Notes under the pieces: model-generated
Databases searched by the model: none
Told to the model about the DNA's origin: nothing
Seen by the model: only the letters and a program-made list of their open reading frames with translations
Shown: one piece after another, positions 8,898 to 17,068 of the stretch
Numbering within the stretch: position 1 is the first letter of the stretch
Layout of the letters: each line of letters opens with the position of its first letter
Source of the DNA: Kofleriaceae bacterium
GTDB lineage: Bacteria > Myxococcota_A > Polyangia > Haliangiales > Haliangiaceae
Reading direction: 5' to 3'
Assembly: GCA_018057825.1 (NCBI GenBank)
Contig: JAGPCY010000010.1
Coordinates: forward strand, 124,001 to 188,000
Length of the DNA stretch: 64,000 bases
Made by a program: the position numbers and the translations under genes

Positions 8898-10340
8898 ATG
8901 GACCTCGCGCGGACCCGCCAGCGTCATCTCTTTGCCCCGGCGCGGGTTCTTGCCCCAGCACTGGCCCTCGCGGCTGCGGCCGGCTGCGGCGACGACCCAG
9001 CTCCCGAGCGAGTCGGCCTCGACACGCCGATGGTCGCCGCCAGCGTCACCTGCGTCGAGCGCGGCGCCGCGACCTTGATCGGCGCCGCCCACGACGGCCA
9101 GGCCTGGATCGTCAACGGCGAGAAGACCCAGCTCGTCGAGTTCGACGGCACGATCGTCGACGCCGAGTGGCGAGTCGACGACGCCGACCGCGTGCTGCCG
9201 ACCGGCGCCGGCACCGCGAGCCTCGTGGTCGATGGCGAGCTGTGGACGATCGCCGACGGCACCCGCGAGTTCGTCTCGGTCCCAGCCTCGGCCGGCGCCG
9301 CCAGCTCGCTGTGTGGGCCGCCGACCGCGGAGCACGGCACCTTCGTCGCGACCGCCGGCGGGCTGATCGAGCGCGCCGGCGGCGTGTGGTGGCAGTGGGC
9401 GCCCAGCCGCTCGTCGTCGTTCGGCCCGCTGCGCGAGCTGATCCGCATCGACGGCGCGTGCGCCGCGCCCGACGACGCGGTGTGGCTCCACGGCGCGGGC
9501 GGCGAGCTGTGGCGGGTGGCCCAAGATCGCACCGAGATCGTCGCCGGCGAGTCGGTCGCCGTCGACAGCGTCGCGATCGTCCCCGGGGAAGGCGCCGCGG
9601 CGTTGACCGCGGGCGAGCTGCAGCTCGGCCCGCCGTGGCACGACGTGATCTTCGACGCCGGCCCGGTGACCGCGATCGCCAGCGGCGGCGGCCGGCTGTG
9701 GGTGGTCGCCGGCGGCCGCACCTACGTCCGCACCGACGGCGCGTGGACCGAGGTGACCGGCCTGCCGGCGGCGCCGACCGCGCTCCACCCCGACGCCCTC
9801 GGCGGCGCGTGGTTCGACGCCGGGACCCAGGCCTGTCGGGCCGCGCTGACCCCGGCGATCCAGATCGCCGGCGTGAACCCCTTCGAGCCGCGCCTCGAGC
9901 CGACCGCGCAGCTCCGCATCACGCCGCCGGCCGACACCGCCGAGGTCACGATCGAGCGCGACGGCACCGCGGTGGCCACCGTCCCGGTGGTCGACGGCTC
10001 GGCGGCGGCGACGGTCGACCTGGGCGACGGCGGCTGGCACGCCCTGACGGTGCGGGCCGGCGCGGCCTCGCGGCTCCTGCAGTACAACCTCCTGCAGATC
10101 TCCGATCGGAGCTGGGCCACCGACATCGCGCCGGTGTTCCAGCTCTACTGCAGCCGGTGCCACGGCGAGACCACCGCCGGCACCCGCGGCGATCTGTCGA
10201 CCTACGAGGCCTGGCGCGGCAAGGCCGGCCGGATCCGCGAACGCATGCTGCGCGGCGAGATGCCGCCCAGCGGACCACGCCCTGACAGCGCGACGCTCGA
10301 GATCGTCCTCGACTGGATCGAAGGAGGCATGCGCCCATGA
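8898..10340 (+). CDS. Secreted lipoprotein with C-terminal c-type heme motif
   Basis: 480 residues. A lipoprotein signal (ALALAAAAGC) leads into a beta-rich, propeller-like region of repeated short Gly/Trp strands (about 40-330). A short Ig-like stretch follows (about 335-400). The C-terminal planctomycete-type cytochrome c module has CSRCH at 418-422 and the distal MLRGEMPPSG Met segment. Likely exported and attached to a membrane, carrying one covalent heme. It overlaps the next gene by 4 bases (ATGA) and heads a four-gene operon. A GGAG ribosome site lies just before the ATG. The electron partner is not identifiable. Confidence 0.75.
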   Translation: MDLARTRQRHLFAPARVLAPALALAAAAGCGDDPAPERVGLDTPMVAASVTCVERGAATLIGAAHDGQAWIVNGEKTQLVEFDGTIVDAEWRVDDADRVLPTGAGTASLVVDGELWTIADGTREFVSVPASAGAASSLCGPPTAEHGTFVATAGGLIERAGGVWWQWAPSRSSSFGPLRELIRIDGACAAPDDAVWLHGAGGELWRVAQDRTEIVAGESVAVDSVAIVPGEGAAALTAGELQLGPPWHDVIFDAGPVTAIASGGGRLWVVAGGRTYVRTDGAWTEVTGLPAAPTALHPDALGGAWFDAGTQACRAALTPAIQIAGVNPFEPRLEPTAQLRITPPADTAEVTIERDGTAVATVPVVDGSAAATVDLGDGGWHALTVRAGAASRLLQYNLLQISDRSWATDIAPVFQLYCSRCHGETTAGTRGDLSTYEAWRGKAGRIRERMLRGEMPPSGPRPDSATLEIVLDWIEGGMRP

Positions 10341-10915
10341 ACCGATGGCTAATCACCCTCGTCGCGTTGTCGGCCGCCTGCGGCAGCGACGCAGATCCCC
10401 CGGCCCGCGATCCCATCGGTCCGACCGAGCCCGAGCCCGGGCGCCGCGTCCGCCGCCTGTCGGCCGAGCAGTTCGCGCGCTCGCTGCAGATCGCGACCGG
10501 CCAGACCTGGAGCCGCTACCAGACCTACGCCGAGACCCTGGGCCGCCCCGACTTCGGCGAGCTCACCGATCAGGGCCTCGAGCTGTCGGTCACCTTCGAC
10601 AAGCTGGTCCACGACGCCGCGCGCGAGGCCTGCGGCCGCGCGGTCGATCTCGATCGCACCGGCGGCTCGACCGTGATCCTGCGCGACGCCCGGCCCGCCG
10701 ATCGCGGCGATCGCGCCAAGTACATCGCCAACCTGAAGTACCTGATGATGCGCTTCCTCGGCGTCCACATCGAGGCCGATGACGACCCGCGGCTGACGCC
10801 GTGGCTGACCCTGCTCGACGGCGAGCCGGTGCCGACCACCGACGTGACCATGGCGACCCGCTGGAAGGCGGTGTGCATCGGCCTGGTCACCCACCCCGAC
10901 TTCCTCACCTACTAG
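10337..10915 (+). CDS. Small lipoprotein related to DUF1587/DUF1592-type cytochrome-cluster proteins
   Basis: 192 residues with lipobox LVALSAAC. The start of the mature protein, RRLSAEQFARSLQIATGQTW, resembles the 'RRLtrrEYnnt' opening of DUF1587/DUF1592 proteins found with planctomycete-type cytochromes. The rest of those large proteins is absent, so this looks like a shortened member. Its last residues, IGLVTHPDFLTY, resemble the end motif of related proteins (new substrate or partner unknown). Translationally coupled to the upstream cytochrome lipoprotein and 8 bases before the DUF1501 gene. Family link is tentative. Confidence 0.55.
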   Translation: MNRWLITLVALSAACGSDADPPARDPIGPTEPEPGRRVRRLSAEQFARSLQIATGQTWSRYQTYAETLGRPDFGELTDQGLELSVTFDKLVHDAAREACGRAVDLDRTGGSTVILRDARPADRGDRAKYIANLKYLMMRFLGVHIEADDDPRLTPWLTLLDGEPVPTTDVTMATRWKAVCIGLVTHPDFLTY

Positions 10916-10923
10916 GAGCCGAC

Positions 10924-12273
10924 ATGTCCCGCCCGCACCTCAGTCGGCGTTTCGTTCTCCTCGGCGGTGGTCTGGCCCTCGGCGGCGCCCTGGCCGGCCT
11001 GCGCCAGATCCGTCAGGTCGTCGCCGCCACGCCCGACGACGAGCTCCGCTTCATCCACGTCTACCTGAACGGTGGCTGGGACGTCCTGCTCGGGCCCGAC
11101 CCGCGCGACCCGGCCGGGACCTACAGCGGCATCGACCTGGGCACCACCCGGCTCGCCGCCGAGTTCCAGCAGCCGAACCAGGTCACCCTCGGCGGACAGG
11201 CCACCCTGGTCGGCCCGACGATGGCCGGGATGTCGGAGCACTTCGACAAGCTGACGATCTTCCGCGGCGTCAACATGAACACGGTCGCCCACGCGACCGG
11301 CCGCGCGTACGTCAACTCGTTCCTCGCGCCGGCCGGCACCGTGGTCCGCGGCAGCTCGATGGCGACCGCGGCCAGCTCGCTGGGCCCGCTGGCCCGCGAG
11401 CGCATCCTGCCCAACGTCGCGGTCGGGTTCCCGAGCTACAACGACCGCTACTCCGGCGAGCTGACCGCGGTGTCGATGCGCCGCGCCGCCGACATCAACG
11501 GCCTGTTGCGGCCGCTGACCACCCCGCTGGCCGCCAGTGAGGAGGCGCTCCTGGCCGCGGCGCAAGACCAGGCCGAGAGCTGCGTCTCGCCGCGTTACCC
11601 CGGGCCGCGCCCCGCCGAGCAGCTCGCGTCGAGCCGGGCCCGGCTGCGCCGGCTGATGGCCGAGAACCTGTCGGCCCAGTTCGACTTCGGCGGGACCAGC
11701 CCTGACATGGTGGCGCTGCGCGCCCGCTTCGGCTTCGCGGCCGATGCCATCACCCGCGACGGCAGCAACGTCGGGCTGACCGCGGCGCTCGCCGCTCAGC
11801 TCGTCCGCCTGGGGGTCAGCCGCTCGGTGACGATCTCGATGGCGCCCAGCCTCGACACCCACGGCCCCGAGTGGGTCACCGATCAACCGACCCGCCAGCG
11901 GGCGGCGCTGAACGCGGTCGGCGCGCTGCTCACCGATCTGCGCGAGATCGATCCCAACTTCGAGAAGACGATGGTGATCGTCACCTCGGAGTTCGCCCGC
12001 ACGCCGAAGTTCAACGGCCGCGGCGGTCGCGATCACTGGTTCGCCAACTCGGTCCTGGTGTTCGGCAGCGCGCTGCGCCCCGGCGTGTTCGGCTCGACGG
12101 GCCCCGACAACCTGTCGCTCCAGGGCGTCGACCTGGCGACCGGCGCACCCATGGAAGGCGGCCAGGTGCTCCTGCCCGAACACCTCGGCGCCACGATCGT
12201 CTCGGCGCTGGGCGGCGACCACTCGCCGTTCCGGGTCTCGCCCATCAACTCGCTCATCCCGGGGAGGTCGTGA
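10924..12273 (+). CDS. DUF1501 family secreted protein (Tat signal)
   Basis: 449 residues. The N-terminus SRRFVLLGGGLALGGALAGL is a twin-arginine-like signal (single SRRF motif). DUF1501 proteins are sulfatase/alkaline-phosphatase-fold proteins exported in planctomycetes and myxobacteria; blocks visible here are LRFIHVYLNGGWD, SLDTHGPEW, VIVTSEFARTPKFNG and GGRDHWFANSVLVFG. They almost always pair with DUF1549/1592/1800-type cytochrome proteins, as here. The exact reaction is unknown for the family; a role in periplasmic processing of complex substrates is often supposed. Its stop overlaps the start of the next gene by one base (TGATG). Confidence 0.88.
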   Translation: MSRPHLSRRFVLLGGGLALGGALAGLRQIRQVVAATPDDELRFIHVYLNGGWDVLLGPDPRDPAGTYSGIDLGTTRLAAEFQQPNQVTLGGQATLVGPTMAGMSEHFDKLTIFRGVNMNTVAHATGRAYVNSFLAPAGTVVRGSSMATAASSLGPLARERILPNVAVGFPSYNDRYSGELTAVSMRRAADINGLLRPLTTPLAASEEALLAAAQDQAESCVSPRYPGPRPAEQLASSRARLRRLMAENLSAQFDFGGTSPDMVALRARFGFAADAITRDGSNVGLTAALAAQLVRLGVSRSVTISMAPSLDTHGPEWVTDQPTRQRAALNAVGALLTDLREIDPNFEKTMVIVTSEFARTPKFNGRGGRDHWFANSVLVFGSALRPGVFGSTGPDNLSLQGVDLATGAPMEGGQVLLPEHLGATIVSALGGDHSPFRVSPINSLIPGRS

Positions 12274-13886
12274 TGCGCCACCTGCTCTCGCTCGCCGTGA
12301 CCCTCGTCGCCCTGGCGCCGGCCGGCGCTCACGCGGCGTCGCCCCAGGAGTGCGCCCCCGACGGTCCGCCCGACAAGTACCGGCTGTTGCGCCAGCTCAC
12401 GCTCGACCTCTACGGCCGCATCCCGACCTACGAGGAGTACCAGGCCCTGGCGCCCGAGCCCGAGCTGTCGGCGGCCACGATCGATCGCCTGTTCACGAGC
12501 GACGAGTACTTCGTCGGCGTCCGCGAGTACTTCCGCGGCCTGATCTGGGGTGGCCTGCCCGACGATCAGAACGTGATCGGCACCCAGCGGTTGCTCGGTC
12601 GCAACGCGACCACCAACCTGTACTTCGTCGGCAACCTGCGCGGGACCTTCCGCGGCCGCGCCGACGTGATGTGCCTCGATCAGCCGCAGACCACGTTCGA
12701 CGCCCAGGGTCGGCCGGTGCCGATCTCGACCTTCGCCGACACCACGTGCAGCGGTGGCACCTGTCGGCAAGAGGGCTACGTGATGGTGACGCCGTACTGG
12801 AGCACCACCGCGATCAAGGTGTGCGCCTACGACGCCCAGGCCCTGACCGCCGGCACTGGCACCACGCCGCCGACCTGTGGGCCGTACACGATCAACGCTG
12901 GCTGCGGCTGCGGCCCCGACCTGCGCTACTGCATCCCGACCACCGGCGACGCCAACCACGTCGCGGTGCGGAGCGCGCTGGCCGATGAGGCGCCGCGCAT
13001 CTTCGAGTCGGTGGTCCGCGAGCGGCGCTCGTACTTCGAGACCTTCACGACGACGCGGACCTTCGTCAACGGCCCGCTCGCGCACTGGTACCGCAACCTG
13101 TCGGGCAGCGGCGTGGCGCTCCGCCAGAACGGCACGGTCGGCTACGACCTCAAGGTCCCGACGGTGCCCGCGCTGCCGTTCGCCGATCGCGACACCTGGA
13201 TGCCGGCCGATCGCGACCCGGTCCACGCCGGCGTCCTGACCACGCCCGGCTTCATGCTGCGCTTCGCGTCGAACCGGGCCCGCGTCAACCGTTGGTACTC
13301 GGCGTTCCGCTGCGAGCCGTTCCTGCCCCCGGCCGGCGGCCTGCCCCCGGAGCCGCCCGGCTTGCCCGAGCCCAACCTGCGCGTGCGCGGCGCGTGCGGC
13401 GGCTGCCACGAGACGATCGAGAAGGCCGCGGCCCACTGGGGCCGGTGGCGCAACACCACCCAGCTCGGCTACCTGAACACGACCGACGTCGACTACAGCG
13501 CGGCGCGCGCCGAGTGCAAGCCGATCGTCGGCGCGGCCCGCAACTTCTGCAACGCGTACTTCATCACCCGCGAGAACTCGACCCATCCCGAGGAGCTCGC
13601 CAACTGGGAGGGCTGGCCCCAGGCCCGCGCCTACCTGTCGACCGAGGAGGCCGGCGCGATCGATCGCGGCCCCGCTGGGCTGGTCGACGAGCCCGCCGAG
13701 CAGGCCAAGGTCGCCGAGTGCGCGGTCCGCACCCTGGCCCAGCAGCTCCTCGGCCGCGAGCTCACCGCCGACGAGACGCTGAAGTGGCTGCCCGGCGCGA
13801 CCGCGGCCTTCGCTGCCGCGAACTACGACTTCACGACGCTGTACCGCTCGATGGTCGATCTGCCGCAGTACCGCGTCTCGCGCTGA
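12273..13886 (+). CDS. Secreted DUF1549-like protein with a c-type heme motif
   Basis: 537 residues with a cleavable signal peptide (LVALAPAGAHA). The opening KYRLLRQLTLDLYGRIPTYE is the DUF1549-like helix-rich start seen in partners of DUF1501 proteins. CGGCH at 375-379 is a CxxCH heme site. A Cys-rich stretch near residues 165-235 may form disulfides. The C-terminal LAQQLLGRELTADE and LYRSMVDLPQYR resemble the end of DUF1585-type domains. It is the last of the four-gene operon (8898-13886), so the products probably form one periplasmic or surface redox assembly. Family assignment is by eye. Confidence 0.7.
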   Translation: MRHLLSLAVTLVALAPAGAHAASPQECAPDGPPDKYRLLRQLTLDLYGRIPTYEEYQALAPEPELSAATIDRLFTSDEYFVGVREYFRGLIWGGLPDDQNVIGTQRLLGRNATTNLYFVGNLRGTFRGRADVMCLDQPQTTFDAQGRPVPISTFADTTCSGGTCRQEGYVMVTPYWSTTAIKVCAYDAQALTAGTGTTPPTCGPYTINAGCGCGPDLRYCIPTTGDANHVAVRSALADEAPRIFESVVRERRSYFETFTTTRTFVNGPLAHWYRNLSGSGVALRQNGTVGYDLKVPTVPALPFADRDTWMPADRDPVHAGVLTTPGFMLRFASNRARVNRWYSAFRCEPFLPPAGGLPPEPPGLPEPNLRVRGACGGCHETIEKAAAHWGRWRNTTQLGYLNTTDVDYSAARAECKPIVGAARNFCNAYFITRENSTHPEELANWEGWPQARAYLSTEEAGAIDRGPAGLVDEPAEQAKVAECAVRTLAQQLLGRELTADETLKWLPGATAAFAAANYDFTTLYRSMVDLPQYRVSR

Positions 13887-14048
13887 CGGCGCACAGAGGC
13901 GGCGCGGTGAAGGCGGCGGCGGGACGGGCGCCCTGAGCCCGAGGCGGTCCGGGCGCGCTGGCAAACCCCGGCAACCATGTCGCCGCCGGTCACGGCGAGA
14001 CCGGTCGGGGCTCTGTACCCATGCCCGCTGCGCGCGGGCAGGAGCCCC

Positions 14049-16484
14049 ATGCGCCGTTCGATCCTCGCGTTCACCCTCGCCCTGGCCTCGCTGGCCGCCG
14101 CTTGCGGCTCGGTCTCCGCGCCCATCGCCGACGCCCCGCCTCCCGACGTCGACGGTGGGGCCGACGCCGCGATCCCACCCGACGCCGCGGTCCCGCCCGA
14201 CGCCGCGATCCCGCCCGACGCCGCGATCCCGCCCGACGCGATCCCGCCCGACGCCCCACCCGCGCGGCGCACGGTCACCGTGACCGTCGGCGGCAACGGC
14301 ACCGGCACGGTCAGCTCGTCGCCGGCCGGCCTGAGCTGCCCCGGGACCTGCACGCTGACCGTCGACGACGGCGCGACCGTGACCCTGACCGCGGGCCCGA
14401 CCGGTGGCTCGACCTTCGCCGGCTGGAGCGGCGCCTGCAGCGGCACCGGCGCCTGCAGCCTGACCGTCACCGCCGATGTCGCGGTCGCCGCGTCGTTCGC
14501 CCAGAACGTCACGCTGATCGTCACGCGCTCGGGCGCCGGCACCGGCACGGTGTCGTCGGCGCCGGCCGGCATCACCTGCGGCGCCGACTGCGATCAGATC
14601 TACCCGGCCGGGACCGTGGTCACGTTGACCGCGACCGCCGACACCACGTCGACCTTCGCTGGCTGGACCGGCGGCGGCTGCAGCGGCACCGGCACCTGCG
14701 CGGTGACGGTCGATCGCGCGATCGTGGTCGACGCCGCCTTCGCCCTGCGCCCCCGCACGCTGACGGTGGGCCGATCGGGGCTCGGCGGCGGCACGGTCAC
14801 CTCGAGCCCGGCCGGCATCACCTGCGGCGCCGACTGCACCGAGGCCTTCGCCGCCGGCGCGGTCGTGACCCTGACCGCGACGCCCGACGGCACGTCGAGC
14901 TTCGCCGGCTGGAGCGGCGCCTGCAGCGGCACCGGCACCTGCACCGTCACGATGGACGCCGATCGCGCGGTGACCGCCGGCTTCAACCGCAACCCGGTGG
15001 TCTTGACGGTCAGCCGCACCGGCACCGGCACTGGCACCGTGACGTCGAGCCCGGCTGGCCTCACCTGCGGCGCGACCTGCATGACGGGCTTCGCGCCGGG
15101 GACCACCGTCACCCTGACCGCCACCGCCGACGCCACCTCGAGCTTCGCCGGCTGGGGCGGCGCGTGCAGCGGCACCGCGACGACCTGCACCTTCACGATC
15201 GCCGCCGCGACCTCGGTCACCGCCAGCTTCACGCTCAACAGCTATCCGCTGCGGGTGACGCCGAGCGGCACCGGCACCGGCGTCGTGACGTCGAGCCCGG
15301 CCGGCCTCACCTGCGGCGCGACCTGCACCGCCAGCTTCACCCACGGCACCACCGTCACCTTGACCGCGACCCCGACGACCGGTCACAGCTTCGGCGGCTG
15401 GACCGGCGCGTGCACCGGCACCGCGCTCACCTGCACGGTGACCGTCACCGCCGCGACCGCGGTCGGCGCGCGCTTCGATCCGCCGCCCAACATCGCCTTC
15501 GTCACCTCGACCAGCCACACCGGCGACGTCAACGGCCTGCTCGGCGCCGATCGCCTCTGCCAGGCCCGGGCCGACGCCGCCGGGCTGCCCGGCACCTACC
15601 GCGCCTGGCTGTCGACCGACGCCACCAGCGCGATCAGCCGGCTGGCGGGCGCCTCGGGATGGGTCCGCCCCGACGACCGACCGGTGGCCAACACCCCCGC
15701 CGAGCTGGCCGCCGGGCGCATGTTCCATCCGATCCGCCTCGACGAGAACGGCCGCGACGTCGGCGACGTCGACGTGATGACGGGCACCAACGCCAACGGC
15801 ACCATGTCGACCGCCAGCGACTGCGGCGACTACAACCTGGCCGACACCCAGTCGGTCACCCACGGCCGCGCCGACGGCGTGTCCTCGCCGTTTTCGATCT
15901 TCGGTTCGGGCGCGTGCTCGACCGCGCGCCGCATGTACTGCTTCGGCATCGACCACGCCGCGACGGTGGCGCCGACGCCGCCGACCAGCTTCCGCCGCGC
16001 CTTCATCACCAGCGCGTCGTGGACCCCGGGCGGCGGCCTGGCCTCGGCCGACGCGCTGTGCACCAGCGAGGCGACCGCCGCCGGGTTGCCCGGCACCTAC
16101 CGCGCGCTCTTGCCGACGTCTTCGGCGTCGGCGGCGTCGCGCTTCAACGCCGCCACCGGGACCGCGCCGTGGGCCCGCGTCGACGGCGTGCTCCTGGCGA
16201 CCACCGCGGCGACGCTGTTCTCGAGCGCGCGCTGGGCGACCGCGATGACGGTGCAGGCCGGCGGCCAGTACATGACCAGCGGCAACACCGCGGTGTGGGG
16301 CGGCGCGGCGAGCCTGAGCGTCGCCGGCACCTCCGCCTCGACCTGCGGTGGGACCTGGGTCGCGACCACCGCCAGCGCCACCGCTGGTCGCAACGGCCTC
16401 AGCACCCTGACCGACCTGTTCGGCTTCGACGCCAGCGCGAGCTGCAGCTCGACGATCCACAAGCTGGTGTGCCTGCAGCAGTGA
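14049..16484 (+). CDS. Repeat-rich surface lipoprotein (InlB-B-like repeats plus C-type-lectin-like domains)
   Basis: 811 residues from the ATG at 14049; an upstream in-frame start at 13977 precedes an unlikely leader. Lipobox ASLAAAC is followed by a Pro/Asp/Ala linker with repeated IPPDAA. Five tandem repeats of about 80 residues follow, each with SSPAGITCGADC, a GTVVTLTA strand, FAGWSGACSGTGTC and an ASF end; these resemble divergent InlB B-repeats, each with paired Cys. The last 330 residues contain two related domains opening LCQARADAAGLPGTYRAW and LCTSEATAAGLPGTYRAL, like endostatin/C-type-lectin-fold domains of myxobacterial surface proteins. Probably a surface adhesin or binding protein. 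Confidence 0.78.
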   Translation: MRRSILAFTLALASLAAACGSVSAPIADAPPPDVDGGADAAIPPDAAVPPDAAIPPDAAIPPDAIPPDAPPARRTVTVTVGGNGTGTVSSSPAGLSCPGTCTLTVDDGATVTLTAGPTGGSTFAGWSGACSGTGACSLTVTADVAVAASFAQNVTLIVTRSGAGTGTVSSAPAGITCGADCDQIYPAGTVVTLTATADTTSTFAGWTGGGCSGTGTCAVTVDRAIVVDAAFALRPRTLTVGRSGLGGGTVTSSPAGITCGADCTEAFAAGAVVTLTATPDGTSSFAGWSGACSGTGTCTVTMDADRAVTAGFNRNPVVLTVSRTGTGTGTVTSSPAGLTCGATCMTGFAPGTTVTLTATADATSSFAGWGGACSGTATTCTFTIAAATSVTASFTLNSYPLRVTPSGTGTGVVTSSPAGLTCGATCTASFTHGTTVTLTATPTTGHSFGGWTGACTGTALTCTVTVTAATAVGARFDPPPNIAFVTSTSHTGDVNGLLGADRLCQARADAAGLPGTYRAWLSTDATSAISRLAGASGWVRPDDRPVANTPAELAAGRMFHPIRLDENGRDVGDVDVMTGTNANGTMSTASDCGDYNLADTQSVTHGRADGVSSPFSIFGSGACSTARRMYCFGIDHAATVAPTPPTSFRRAFITSASWTPGGGLASADALCTSEATAAGLPGTYRALLPTSSASAASRFNAATGTAPWARVDGVLLATTAATLFSSARWATAMTVQAGGQYMTSGNTAVWGGAASLSVAGTSASTCGGTWVATTASATAGRNGLSTLTDLFGFDASASCSSTIHKLVCLQQ

Positions 16485-16529
16485 ACGCACCGGCGACCGC
16501 GGCCGACGCCGACGCGCAGGTCCTGCGGG

Positions 16530-16997
16530 TCACTCGCCGCGCGCGGCGGGGTCGAGCCACTTCACGCGGTCGCGGGTCTCCTCGATCAGGGCGGCGACCC
16601 CGGCCGGATCGAGCGCGATCACCTCGACGCGCACGCCGCCGCCGATCTCGGTGACCGTGACGCGGGTGCCGCGGTGGACGATCGGACAATGCCCGCCCTC
16701 GCCGCCACCGTGCTCTCCGGTGTGAGGCAGCGCGGCGGGGTCGGCCTCGCCGGCGGCGGCGTGGCGCTTGGCGCGGGCGACGATCTCCCGGGCCGCGCCG
16801 AGGTCGACGGCGGTGATATCGAGGGCGACGCCGTCGCGAAGCTCGGTCAGGGTGGTGACCGCGCCGGGGACCGCGGCGGCGCAGTTGCCCATCCGCAGCT
16901 CCATCCGGCCGGCCGGACCAGAGGCCGGTGGTGGCGCCGGGGTGGCGGCGCAGGCGGCGAACAGGACGAGGGAGATGAGGCTTCCGAAGGTACGCAT
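16530..16997 (-). CDS. Putative small lipoprotein, unknown function
   Basis: 155 residues. The start at 16997 is supported by an AGGAGG ribosome site ending about 6 bases upstream. The signal SLISLVLFAAC gives a lipobox Cys, followed by an Ala/Pro linker. The mature part has two similar segments, GAVTTLTELRDGVALDITA and RVTVTEIGGGVRVEVIALDP, each ending in a short acidic helix, plus a His/Gly-rich bridge (HTGEHGGGEGGHC) that could bind metal. No family recognised. It is convergent with the repeat lipoprotein and divergent from the kinase gene 71 bases away. Confidence 0.72.
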   Translation of the reverse strand: MRTFGSLISLVLFAACAATPAPPPASGPAGRMELRMGNCAAAVPGAVTTLTELRDGVALDITAVDLGAAREIVARAKRHAAAGEADPAALPHTGEHGGGEGGHCPIVHRGTRVTVTEIGGGVRVEVIALDPAGVAALIEETRDRVKWLDPAARGE

Positions 16998-17068
16998 GCC
17001 GTCCTCCTGTTCTGACGAGGAGCAAGCGCCGTGCCGGGCATCTGGGACGGCGGTGTAGACTGGGCACC

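Noticed and set aside
12033..16490. Long antisense open frame opposite the DUF1501 cluster and repeat lipoprotein
   Set aside because: Low-complexity Arg/Gly/Ala translation caused by GC-rich codon bias of the sense genes, with no domain or start evidence.
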